A stretch of 60,747 nt of DNA from an uncultured Clostridium sp. Lineage in GTDB: Bacteria; Bacillota; Clostridia; Lachnospirales; Lachnospiraceae. How positions within the stretch are numbered: position 1 is the stretch's first letter; each line of letters starts with the position of its first letter. The stretch covers positions 1 to 60,747 of the forward strand of contig UQJF01000003.1 in the NCBI GenBank assembly GCA_900541315.1, in the 5' to 3' direction. Shown piece after piece: positions 27,901 through 36,864 of the stretch. The position numbers and the translations under genes are program-made. The notes beneath the pieces are model-generated. The model did no database searches. It saw nothing but the letters and a program-made list of their open reading frames with translations, and was not told the DNA's origin.

Positions 27901-29286
27901 TTATCCCCTTTCACTAACAGGAAATACCGTACTAAATATCGGAACACCTCCATATCTGCCTTCTAAATAGGCCTTATCAATTTTCTGATCAAATCGTGTA
28001 TTATATTCTTCCAAAGAATAAATATCACTTTCACCTGAATTTCTTTTATTTACAAACCAGATTTCATCACGTCGCAGCAGATCAAAATCCAATAGTCTCG
28101 ACTCATGGGTTGTCACTATTAGTTGTATATTTCTCTTTGCCGCTAATTGCAAAAATGTGTCTACAAATTTATACGTTAAACTTGGATGCAGACATCTGTC
28201 TAATTCATCTATCACATATGTCTTATTCTCTTCTGAAAGCAAAACTACTAATAAATCCAAAATACGTATTGTTCCATCCGATTCCTCAGATATATTAAAT
28301 AAAACATTTTCTTTTCCATGAGAAAACTTTATCGTCTTACACTCAACTTTCTCATTTCTATCTATAGTCAGTATGAAAAAATCTTTTGAGGACCGCATTA
28401 CAACGCTAAATCCCTTAGCATTCTCATCATTCTTCATTTCTACCGTTTTTTTCTCAATTTCCGAAAGTATACTCTCACGAATAGCCTTTGGAATATTTCC
28501 TAACACTTTCTCTGGTGCCACATCTACCATTTTAAAACCTGTAATACCCGTTCCAAATGCAGAAATCATTCTGTAAATTTCTTCAACATTTTCGCTTTCT
28601 GCCAAATATGAATAATCTGAGATCAAAGTATTTGGATAGTTTATATCCAGATTAACCTTTATCCATCTGTAAACATCTTGGAAAACAGCTGCTTCATCAT
28701 ATTGTTGATACAATGTTTTTTTATTCTTATTCATAATAGAAAGGAATAATACTTCACTATCTTCCTGAATATCCTCAGCATACATTTTCAATTTTTCAAT
28801 TAATCCCTTATCCCGCAGTGTATCTCCTATTTCAAACGTTCCATCTTCAATATTCCTGCTAAAAATCAACTTTTCTCGATTATCGCTTGTAAGCTCCACC
28901 AACCATTCTGAAATATATTTGCCTTGGTTTAAAATCGTTTCAAACCCATACGCAAAATATTTATCTCCCAGCATGATTTCTACTTCAAAATAGCTTGCCT
29001 TTTCCCTATTTGCCTCATCTACTTTACAATACATATCTGTGTATCCTACAGGGAATCCAAATAAAACTATTCGCCTCATGTAATCCATAGCTTTCACCAG
29101 ATTGGACTTTCCTGAAGCATTTGCCCCATAAATTGCTGCAAATTTTAATAACTTTATTTTTTCATTATCATATACATGTTCTTTTTTATTCCTTACTTTT
29201 CCTGCAATCATAGAAAACTCTTCTGAGCCACCGTCTTCTCTTTCAGCAAATGACAAGAAATTTTTTACATTAAATCTGATCAGCAT
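27901..29286 (-). CDS. AAA_21/ABC-type ATPase (COG1106-like), putative defence ATPase
   Basis: The 461-residue protein starts MLIRFNVKNFLSF, typical of OLD/RloA-like ATPases, with Walker A GANASGKSN (about 52-60), a long inserted helical domain (about 100-330), and a C-terminal half with Walker B YVIDELDRCLHP (about 375-386) and the switch histidine in VTTHESRLLD (about 408-417). Related ATPases act with small effectors in abortive-infection and anticodon-nuclease systems. Here it forms a two-gene operon with the 97-residue protein. The region is AT-rich compared with the SNF2 side, consistent with transfer. Confidence 0.8.
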   Translation of the reverse strand: MLIRFNVKNFLSFAEREDGGSEEFSMIAGKVRNKKEHVYDNEKIKLLKFAAIYGANASGKSNLVKAMDYMRRIVLFGFPVGYTDMYCKVDEANREKASYFEVEIMLGDKYFAYGFETILNQGKYISEWLVELTSDNREKLIFSRNIEDGTFEIGDTLRDKGLIEKLKMYAEDIQEDSEVLFLSIMNKNKKTLYQQYDEAAVFQDVYRWIKVNLDINYPNTLISDYSYLAESENVEEIYRMISAFGTGITGFKMVDVAPEKVLGNIPKAIRESILSEIEKKTVEMKNDENAKGFSVVMRSSKDFFILTIDRNEKVECKTIKFSHGKENVLFNISEESDGTIRILDLLVVLLSEENKTYVIDELDRCLHPSLTYKFVDTFLQLAAKRNIQLIVTTHESRLLDFDLLRRDEIWFVNKRNSGESDIYSLEEYNTRFDQKIDKAYLEGRYGGVPIFSTVFPVSERG

Positions 29287-29407
29287 GATTTCTCCCTTTC
29301 TCTTCTAGTTAAAAGTTATTTTTTCGTTTTTATTATAATATTATAACCATTTTTAGCCATAAATTCTACTGCAAATGTGATTTTTTCACTTTATTTTATA
29401 ATAAAAA

Positions 29408-29442
29408 ATAGAACCCAAAAGTCTAATTTAAAACTTTTGAGT
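29408..29442 (-). terminator. Hairpin terminator after the PIN-like remnant
   Basis: Read on the minus strand, ACTCAAAAGT and ACTTTTGGGT pair around a 10-base AT loop and are followed by a T-rich stretch. It is 12 bases past the stop at 29454. Confidence 0.6.
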
Positions 29443-29453
29443 CCCACATATAC

Positions 29454-29950
29454 TCATACATCTATAATAAGTCTTTCCCCAACTGCATTATAATCACTTT
29501 TGGAGATTTTCTTTAAAACTTTTGCAGCTTGTACTGGATTTTTCTGATATAATGCCTTTAACAAAAACAAACTATTATTGCATGTAATTCCACAGGCACT
29601 TCCTATCTTTCTGAGGAACAGATCATCACAGACATAAACGGCCTTTTCTCGTTTTGCTAATATCATTGCATCAATTTGATTCCTAGATAATTTAAATACC
29701 GAACGCAGCCGATCCATATCGCATCCCTCCAGAAACGGAAATTCCAGTACCTCTTGATCTGTAACACTGCATTGTTTAAAATTTACTGCAATCTTCAGAA
29801 TTCGTTCCCATCCATCTACCTCTTCTAAATCAGGTTTAATCAGAATAATCTCTCCATCCGCCGTCTTACTTACACTTCCTGGTGAGATAGCTTTCATCCT
29901 TTTTTCTTCTTCCAATTGATCTCGCAAAAATGTAATCAATGAGTCTGGTA
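29454..29950 (-). pseudogene. C-terminal remnant of a PIN-domain-like protein
   Basis: The frame from about 29950 to its stop encodes a fragment starting ILVPDSLITFLRDQL and containing AKREKAVYVCDDLFLRKIG, which resembles the second half of PIN-domain ribonucleases with associated helical repeats. The N-terminal catalytic aspartates are missing. Upstream codons of the same frame are just the alternate frame of an IS transposase, so the gene was cut by the element or by later rearrangement. The family assignment rests on pattern only. Confidence 0.5.
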
Positions 29951-30756
29951 CTAAAATATTTTGCCATGATAATAAAGCTATATCCACATTTATCCATGTG
30001 CTCGATGTTCTGTTTCGAGAAATATCCGCGGTCCAAAATAAAACCAACTTTCTTATATCCATATCCCTGTGCCTTATTCAGCATCAGTTTGAGCTGCGAT
30101 ATATCTACAATACTACCCGGATATTTTTCATAGAATAAGGGTTCCCGGTTATTCACATCATATCCCACGGCATAGTTAAATACAGGAAATCCTATATCAA
30201 CCTTGGGCTTTCCATACTCTACGATCTCGACATCACCAGCCTGGCTGTTTTTGTTTGTGGAATCGTAGGATATATATTTTTTTTCACGATGATTTCTGGA
30301 ACCGTTCCATTCATTCAGAAAACCGGCATTCTGATCTTCCGTGACTGACTGGAGAAAAGCAGAAACTGTAGAATCGCTGTATATCTTCATATTTTGTGTA
30401 AACAACGGGTGATTGTAAGCGTAATCCGGATAATACTGACTTGCATTATCTTCTGTAATTATGGAATACACTGCAAGATCCAGAAAAAGACCAAGATCAC
30501 GATCCTTGAAATACATTCCCAGTATTTCTTCCAGTTTATAGTCCTTTATAATCTTTCTCATCACAATAAAAGCACCGGCACGCAGACAACTGCTTCTTGT
30601 GCTTCGGTAATCAGAGATTGGCAGCTCTGCATTTGGAAAGTACGTCAGATAGTTCTGGTTTGGCCGGAACATATCCGGCTTTTCCTTCGAACGTTTCCCT
30701 ATAGTCGCACGCTTTGGATATGTGAACTTCTTTTCCCATATATAAAATATAACCTA
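29945..30756 (-). mobile_element. Truncated IS1634/IS4-type transposase remnant
   Basis: Residues from ATG 30672 onward (MFRPNQNYL, YISYDSTNKNSQAGD, ILDRGYFSKQNI) match the front and middle of an IS1634-like DDE transposase. The similarity ends near 29950 and runs out of frame into a PIN-like remnant, so the catalytic C-terminus is lost. At the 5' side the frame stays open and protein-like (EKKFTYPKRATIGKRSKEKPD) back to a TAG at 30754-30756 with no start codon, so that end is lost too. No terminal inverted repeats were found; the copy is dead. Confidence 0.75.
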
Positions 30757-30763
30757 TCCAGCG

Positions 30764-33304
30764 TTATTTTTCAGTTATATTATTTTTTCTTTCCTTCCAC
30801 CATATAACCGCCCATGCAGCTGCTCCGACAACAGAAAGACAGATTCCCGCCTTCAAGCCCGGAACATGATACCTCATCTCAATGGTATTTTCGCCATTTT
30901 CTAATGGTAAGGACATCATACAGTTACCAACCAGTTCCGGCTTTATCTTCTTCCCATTTACCTTAACAGACCATCCCTTATCATAAGGAACGGATAAATA
31001 TAACCGGTCCAGATTCTGGGGATTCTTAACTGTTCCTGTAATAGAGCCATCCTGGATCAGCAAGCCATCTTCCCTTCTGTCCTGGATTTTTTGTGTCACC
31101 TTTTCCAGCTCATTCAGATCAGTATAATAAAAGCAGGCACTTTCCACCCGGTTTTCCCTATTGTCACCATCAATATGCACATGAGTAGAAGGTGCATCCG
31201 GCTGCTGAGGAATATATACAACTCTTGGACAGAGCCAGGTATTGTAAAGAGTCACATACTGATCATCTACATAGACCTTACCACCATCCTTATCCTTCAT
31301 ATTGAAATATCCATATACCGGATCATCCATATGCTTCACATCATAACCTACCGTATTGGAATCTGCCTTTGGCTCTGCCTCGATTCTTTTATTTACCTGT
31401 ACATTTTGTCCTGACAAATAACTAAATAGCTGATTCTGGTACAAGAACTCATCCTTTTCCTCTGAATCCGGTAACATATTAGATGACTCATATGTAAATG
31501 CCACAGGCAATGCATAAGGGTTATAATACACAGACTTTCCATTTCCCGGTTCAATGTTCTCTAACTTTTTCAATCCAGGAATATCATAAGATGAAAGTAC
31601 ATACTTCACTCCCAGAATACTGTCTGCTCCCAAAACAGATGTATTTACAACATTCATAACATCTCCACAAATAGCATATCCCATCTGTTTCATAAAAAGG
31701 AGCTGATTTCGATCTGGATCTGAAGTATAACCGGAAATAGATTTATAATTGTATGCAATTCCCTCATTATAATTGGCAGTCAGTTTATTTCCATCTACAT
31801 CTCTCGTGCTTGTTTGATTTATTCTGTAAAAGCCTCCATCCTGCTGCTGCAATTGGCCGATCAATTTCATCTCATCTTCCGCATATTGGGTAAAGTGTTC
31901 TACTCCACCATCTAAAGTCATGATCAGTTTAGCATTATAGACAAGTTCCGTAGATACAGTGACCGCCATCAAAAATATCACGATTCTTTTAACAGACACC
32001 CTTTTCGTCCAGAAAAGAATATCTGTAAAAAGCATTGTTGCAATAAAAGCAAGCACTGTCATATAGACATTAAACGGTTTTCCCAGCGGTTTCACATATT
32101 CCATAAAAAATAATACAAGAACCGCCACTGCTGTTGCCTTCCACATCAATGCCCTTGTATTCGTTTCCTGATCTTTAACAGAAAAAAATTCAGCAGCTAT
32201 CACGATCAGCGTAATGATTCCAATATAAGAATACCGATACCAATAGCTTCCTACTACCTTCAACAGGCTAAATCCCCAGACAAACACCGGAATATAAAAT
32301 AATGATAATACAAATACGATCAGTATACTGTGAAGAATTTTTTTATTTCTATCAATCTTTTTGCATAACATATAAGCTATACAGCCGATCACAGCCAAGC
32401 TTCCGCAATATAAAGAAACACTTCCATATTCACTTCTGGAACCCAATTCAAATCTCTGGATAAAAGAGAAAATATTTCCCCATCCATAGATCCCCAAAAT
32501 AGGGATCCACTCTACATTGCCTTTTCCATCTGACATAGCCAGCGCTGCCGGAAGAAAAAGAAATGCCCCGATCATTAAAGCAGTTCCCATAGCAATACAA
32601 TAGCGAACGATATGATCCACCATCTTTTTAATGTTTGATCTTTCAACAGGTGTTATAAGCAGCACCTCATACATAAACCAGATAACAGAGAACAGAAAAT
32701 CAATAGCAGCGGAATACCAGTTAAACACCAAAGCAATTCCTGCTGCAGCCATAAGAAGTGCCTTTTTATTTTCATTTACAAGCTGGTGTACTCCCAATAA
32801 GATCAATGGGAGCATATACACGCCATCCAGCCACATAATATTACTTGCCTGTGCAATATTATACTGCATCATGCCATATCCCAGGGACAATGCCATTACG
32901 ACTGCAATTTCAAGATTTTTAAAACGATTTCTTAAAAAAATACTGCAGGTCATAGAAGCCATAGACAATTTTAAAATTACTATTACAGTAAAAAATGCCT
33001 GCAGCTGATCTTTTCTAAAAAAAGCTACCAGAAGATTAAACGGAGAAGACAGATAATAGGCAAATACAGCTATATTATTTCCACCCAATGTCCGGTTAAA
33101 AGTATAGCCTATTTTTTGAGTTCCATTTAACACATCCTTTAAATATGCAAAAAAATCCAGATACTGGATCTGAGCATCCATGATCGCCATAGATCCCTTG
33201 CTTCCAAAAGGGACGATCCCCTTTAAATAGCATAAGACCACCATAGAAATGGCTGTGATCATAAATACTGCGCTATATAATACTGTCTTTGTTTTCCTTG
33301 TCAT
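30764..33304 (-). CDS. YfhO family membrane protein (GT-C-like)
   Basis: This 846-residue polytopic protein has about a dozen membrane helices in residues 5-480, then a large extracytoplasmic domain (about 490-815) and one final helix (about 818-838), the YfhO layout. In relatives such proteins act as GT-C-type enzymes decorating lipoteichoic acid or other surface polymers with sugars from polyprenyl carriers. The ATG at 33304 is chosen because AAGAGG is 7 bases upstream; a TTG at 33310 is less likely. It follows wzz after a terminator and abuts the IS remnant. Confidence 0.88.
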   Translation of the reverse strand: MTRKTKTVLYSAVFMITAISMVVLCYLKGIVPFGSKGSMAIMDAQIQYLDFFAYLKDVLNGTQKIGYTFNRTLGGNNIAVFAYYLSSPFNLLVAFFRKDQLQAFFTVIVILKLSMASMTCSIFLRNRFKNLEIAVVMALSLGYGMMQYNIAQASNIMWLDGVYMLPLILLGVHQLVNENKKALLMAAAGIALVFNWYSAAIDFLFSVIWFMYEVLLITPVERSNIKKMVDHIVRYCIAMGTALMIGAFLFLPAALAMSDGKGNVEWIPILGIYGWGNIFSFIQRFELGSRSEYGSVSLYCGSLAVIGCIAYMLCKKIDRNKKILHSILIVFVLSLFYIPVFVWGFSLLKVVGSYWYRYSYIGIITLIVIAAEFFSVKDQETNTRALMWKATAVAVLVLFFMEYVKPLGKPFNVYMTVLAFIATMLFTDILFWTKRVSVKRIVIFLMAVTVSTELVYNAKLIMTLDGGVEHFTQYAEDEMKLIGQLQQQDGGFYRINQTSTRDVDGNKLTANYNEGIAYNYKSISGYTSDPDRNQLLFMKQMGYAICGDVMNVVNTSVLGADSILGVKYVLSSYDIPGLKKLENIEPGNGKSVYYNPYALPVAFTYESSNMLPDSEEKDEFLYQNQLFSYLSGQNVQVNKRIEAEPKADSNTVGYDVKHMDDPVYGYFNMKDKDGGKVYVDDQYVTLYNTWLCPRVVYIPQQPDAPSTHVHIDGDNRENRVESACFYYTDLNELEKVTQKIQDRREDGLLIQDGSITGTVKNPQNLDRLYLSVPYDKGWSVKVNGKKIKPELVGNCMMSLPLENGENTIEMRYHVPGLKAGICLSVVGAAAWAVIWWKERKNNITEK

Positions 33305-33330
33305 TTGCAAACCTCTTTTTCATACCTGCT

Positions 33331-33377
33331 AAAAAGGCACTGCAAAGCCAAACCATCCAGTCTTACCTGCAGTGCTC
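33331..33377 (-). terminator. Rho-independent terminator after wzz
   Basis: On the minus strand a perfect GCACTGCA / TGCAGTGC stem (33368-33375 with 33337-33344) is followed by CC and five T. It begins about 5 bases past the wzz stop and separates it from yfhO. Confidence 0.75.
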
Positions 33378-33381
33378 TTTC

Positions 33382-34776
33382 TTATACCACGATCACACCA
33401 ATCACATCTATATTCACATTTTTAGCCAGTTCAATTTCCTGGGCGATAACAGAATATTTAGAGTTTCCTCTCTCCTCTACCAGGATCACACCTTCTGCCT
33501 CAGCCAGTTTTCTGCGTGCAGATGCACTTTCCACCAGATTTCTCTCACATACGATCTGTGTCTGTGGAAGTGCTGCTTTCAGATGCCCACATACCTGTTC
33601 CATCTGCTTCTCAGATGCCAGACCTGTTACAAACAAAGCTTTCTTTCCCTCTGCGTAGTTAGCAGCATTCGCCTCGATCATCTCATAGACCACAGCATCC
33701 GGCCAGATCTTATCATCACCGGCAAGACGACGCAGCCAGCTGTCAATAAAGCCAAATACCCTTTTCTCAGGAACAACAGAAAATGCCCCAAGACTCTTAA
33801 TACGGAAACGATTAACGATCTCCTTATCAGAAGTAACCTTATCTCCCATGATGTACATACCGGCTATCACGCATACAGAAACAAATCCACCTGCCAAAAA
33901 TCCTAAAATCACATACTTCGCAAGTCCCTGTGAAGAACCGGCAACTGCATTTTCAGCTACTGGTTTTTCCAGACCATCCAGACTGGTCTTAAAATCTTTC
34001 TCAGATTTCTGAAGAATAGCTATATTATTACGTACAGACTGCTGCTGATCCAAAAGATCCTTATCTACCTGTTCACCGTTTGACTGGCCAAGAAGACGGA
34101 TCACATGGGCTTTCAGCTCAGCTGCAAATCTTCCATGCAGTTCCTCTGCCTGATTTAAAACAGCCTTCAAAACCTGTTCCGTGTATTCACTATCAGCCCC
34201 AATAACCTCAATATGAAGAATGCCCCTTGCTGCAGCTGCATCCTGCATTGCAAACACAAAGCCTGCTTCACTGTTTTCATACGTCCCTAAACTGTTGCTT
34301 ACACGGATCGTCTCTCTTACATAACGCTCCTGTGAATCTTTCATTTCCGCTATTTTCTGAATATAATCCCCATTCTCAAGGCCATATTCATACGCCTTTA
34401 AAAGACTTCCCATTCCTCGGTCTGTTATATCAGAAATTTCCACCAGTATATCCGCTGAAGAAAACGCCTCTTTATACGGATTGATCTGCATCAAAGGTGC
34501 CTCTGCAAGATACTGGTTCTGTTCATCCATACTGTTTTCCAGATTTTCAATGGACGTTTCTATAGCCAGTTTTTCCCTTTCATAATTGTCCAGTTCTTCC
34601 TGGTAGCTTTCTGTCTGAGGCAGATCTGTCTGCTGTGTATTTCCCTTTACCACCTTATATCCGCCTAAAAGGGCTGCGCCGATCACTGCTGCCAGAAGAA
34701 GGATCCGCCATCTGTATAACAATACAAATAATAAATCCTTCAGGTCGATCTCCTGTTCATAGTCCTCTGTGTACAT
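33382..34776 (-). CDS. Wzz/CpsC-type chain-length protein with a degenerate BY-kinase-like C-terminus
   Basis: Residues 1-300 show the Wzz pattern: a membrane helix (about 25-43), a long helical extracytoplasmic region with coiled-coil tendency (50-275) and a second helix (about 288-312). Wzz proteins set polymer length with a tyrosine kinase. Here the protein continues for about 150 residues with KKALFVTG, LAEAEGVILVEERG and VNIDVIGVIVV, which follow the strand order of a CpsD-type kinase but lack a GxxGxGKS Walker A and a Tyr cluster. I read this as a fused, inactive kinase-like domain. AAAGGAG precedes the start; it lies 43 bases after the sugar transferase. Confidence 0.8.
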   Translation of the reverse strand: MYTEDYEQEIDLKDLLFVLLYRWRILLLAAVIGAALLGGYKVVKGNTQQTDLPQTESYQEELDNYEREKLAIETSIENLENSMDEQNQYLAEAPLMQINPYKEAFSSADILVEISDITDRGMGSLLKAYEYGLENGDYIQKIAEMKDSQERYVRETIRVSNSLGTYENSEAGFVFAMQDAAAARGILHIEVIGADSEYTEQVLKAVLNQAEELHGRFAAELKAHVIRLLGQSNGEQVDKDLLDQQQSVRNNIAILQKSEKDFKTSLDGLEKPVAENAVAGSSQGLAKYVILGFLAGGFVSVCVIAGMYIMGDKVTSDKEIVNRFRIKSLGAFSVVPEKRVFGFIDSWLRRLAGDDKIWPDAVVYEMIEANAANYAEGKKALFVTGLASEKQMEQVCGHLKAALPQTQIVCERNLVESASARRKLAEAEGVILVEERGNSKYSVIAQEIELAKNVNIDVIGVIVV

Positions 34777-34819
34777 TACGTTCTCCTTTAATATATATTT
34801 TCATAGTCACCGTTTTCTG

Positions 34820-36238
34820 TCATCTGGAACCTTTACCGGTAATAACAATTCCCACTGTCAGCAAAAGGATCTTAATATCCTTTAAAATGCTCCAGTTGTC
34901 AATATACTGCATATCCAGCTGCACTACTTCATCAAAATCCTTAATATCACTGCGGCCACTTACCTGCCATAAGCCAGTAAGTCCAGGAGTCATACTCAGA
35001 CGGCACTTATGCTTTGCTTCATAACGCTCAAACTCATCCACAGTCGGCGGCCTTGTTCCCACCAGGCTCATATCACCTTTTAAAATATTCCAGAACTGCG
35101 GAAGCTCATCAATACTGGTCTTTCGGATAAATCTGCCCACTTTTGTAATGCGGGGGTCATTTTCCATCTTAAACATCAGGCCATGGACTTCATTCTTTGC
35201 CATCAGTTCCTTCTTGCGCTGTTCTGCATCCTGATACATAGAACGGAACTTATAAAACGTAAAACGACGCCCATTCTTTCCAATACGGGTCTGCCCAAAA
35301 AATACGGGCCCCGGAGATTCCAATTTAATAGCCGGTGCAACAAAAATAGTAGCAACTCCAAGGATCACCATACCAACCAGCGCACCTGCAATATCCAACA
35401 GCCGCTTCATGATCAACTGCCTTGTAGAAATAACATTTCTGGCAAAAGTAACGACTGCATATTTTCCTACCTGGTTTAAATTCTTATTTCCATGGTTTAA
35501 CAGATCAAAGGCATCAATATTTACATCTACAATAACGCCCATCTGCTCCAATTCAGAAACCCATTCCTTTAAAGTATCACTCCTGATCCCATCTGTATAA
35601 GCAATAAATACTTCATCAATCTCATTATGGATCACATAATCTAGCAGCGTTTCTTTCGAAGCCACCACCGGATAACCCATAAACTCCATACCGGTTTCAT
35701 CCTTATCCAGAAATACCAGGCCACTGAGCACACGGTTCCACTCCTTATAAGCGATCAGATTGTCGATCAGTGCCCCTGCTTTGCCAGAACTGGTCACAAG
35801 CAGCAGATGACTGCTGTATTTGCTGTATTTATAAACACGGGTCATATACTGCTTGAAGCAGATCCTTCCTATATACATAAGGATCGTATCAGATACAACA
35901 AAATAACAAAATACCAGTCTGGACAGCTCCGTACTTCTATGCATCGCATAAAGAAGGACGATCCAGCAAATAGACAATGCTATTTCCAGCCTGACTACAC
36001 TTACCAGTTCATCAAAATAGCCTCTTCTGAAAAAGTGATGATTAAAATTTACAAATACGTTAATTAATATGTACAGCAGGCACATGGTCACTACCAGCCA
36101 TACCTGGTCTCCATGCTGAAAGGCTCCATATAGTCTTCCATACCGGATCCCGAAAGCCAGAGCACCGCTGCACAAAATGCAGAAAATATCGATCAGCCAG
36201 ATCAGCATATTTTCCATATTTCTTCGCTTTTGGTACAT
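34820..36238 (-). CDS. Exopolysaccharide initiating sugar-phosphate transferase (WbaP/CpsE type)
   Basis: The 472-residue protein has four to five membrane helices (10-120), a Rossmann-like middle domain (140-255) and a C-terminal polyprenyl glycosylphosphotransferase domain (about 270-472) with FYKFRSMY, TSIDELPQFWN, GDMSLVGTRPP and TPGLTGLWQVSGR. It primes capsule or exopolysaccharide repeat units on undecaprenyl phosphate. It is more CpsE-like than the enzyme at 7297-8715 and is followed by wzz, a standard capsule gene order. The start follows GGGGAGAAG, with a promoter about 75 bases upstream. Confidence 0.92.
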   Translation of the reverse strand: MYQKRRNMENMLIWLIDIFCILCSGALAFGIRYGRLYGAFQHGDQVWLVVTMCLLYILINVFVNFNHHFFRRGYFDELVSVVRLEIALSICWIVLLYAMHRSTELSRLVFCYFVVSDTILMYIGRICFKQYMTRVYKYSKYSSHLLLVTSSGKAGALIDNLIAYKEWNRVLSGLVFLDKDETGMEFMGYPVVASKETLLDYVIHNEIDEVFIAYTDGIRSDTLKEWVSELEQMGVIVDVNIDAFDLLNHGNKNLNQVGKYAVVTFARNVISTRQLIMKRLLDIAGALVGMVILGVATIFVAPAIKLESPGPVFFGQTRIGKNGRRFTFYKFRSMYQDAEQRKKELMAKNEVHGLMFKMENDPRITKVGRFIRKTSIDELPQFWNILKGDMSLVGTRPPTVDEFERYEAKHKCRLSMTPGLTGLWQVSGRSDIKDFDEVVQLDMQYIDNWSILKDIKILLLTVGIVITGKGSR

Positions 36239-36311
36239 TCAACTCTTCTCCCCTGTTTTTCTATAACCTGCAGATTACGTCAAAACACCAAAATCTGCGT
36301 TAAACATGGGT

Positions 36312-36320
36312 ATTATAACA
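36312..36320 (-). promoter_or_regulatory. Extended -10 promoter for the transferase-wzz transcript
   Basis: On the minus strand TG-T-TATAAT (36320 down to 36312) forms an extended -10. No good -35 is present. It is 74 bases before the sugar transferase start in an AT-rich gap. Confidence 0.5.
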
Positions 36321-36446
36321 TATATCGATTAAAAATAAATGTATATTCCCTTAAAATTATGGGATTTTGAAATAGAAAATTTTCCAATGAAGGAAAATTT
36401 TTATTCTCTGCTCTCAAACATATTTTTTTCTAATTCATCCAATAAT

Positions 36447-36671
36447 CTATGCAACAATATCTCTCTGCAAACCTTCTTTTATCTCACAGCTAGTATATTC
36501 CCGTCTCTTTGCACTTTCGATATATCTCATTACTATTTTTAATAAGATATTTCCCTCTCCACAGGAATTTTCTAAAACCTTTTTGCCATAAAGATTTCCC
36601 GAATATCCTATATAATCCAACATCTGATCTACATATATTTCTGGAGTAGGAATCTGACAATTACTCGCCAT
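36447..36671 (-). pseudogene. N-terminal fragment of an N6-adenine DNA methylase-type protein
   Basis: From an ATG at 36671 (AAGGAAAAG upstream) the frame encodes about 74 residues with IPTPEIYVDQMLD and LYGKKVLENSCGEGNIL, which match the start and SAM-binding motif I of restriction-type N6-DNA methyltransferases. It then stops at 36447; another frame continues briefly with HRLLDELEKNMFESRE, suggesting a frameshift followed by deletion. The catalytic NPPY region is absent. It is divergent from the SIR2-SLOG gene. Confidence 0.65.
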
Positions 36672-36804
36672 AACATTCTTTTCCTTATCTATCTTTCTCT
36701 TCATTGATTTTAAAGTTAAGGTTAGTATATCACATGAAGATTGTGAATCAAACAACATCTTTTCACTTTCCATGTTATAATAATCACAAAAAATCCTGTT
36801 TTTC

Positions 36805-36858
36805 TTGTCGACCACCAAAATACGATTATAATAAAAATATACAACATCGTATCGGAGG
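36805..36858 (+). promoter_or_regulatory. Promoter of the SIR2-SLOG gene with flanking inverted repeat
   Basis: TTGTCG (36805-36810), a 16-base spacer and TATAAT (36827-36832) lie just upstream of a GGAGG ribosome binding site (36854-36858). A 7-bp inverted repeat ATACGAT / ATCGTAT (36820-36826 and 36846-36852) brackets the -10 box and start site, a natural operator position. The 5' leader would be only about 25 bases. Confidence 0.6.
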
Positions 36859-36864
36859 TACACT

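Noticed and set aside
33289..33906. A 205-residue plus-strand open frame antisense to wzz
   Set aside because: It lies wholly within the yfhO start, terminator and the wzz gene, has no ribosome binding site and a Cys/Ser/His-rich composition typical of an antisense frame.
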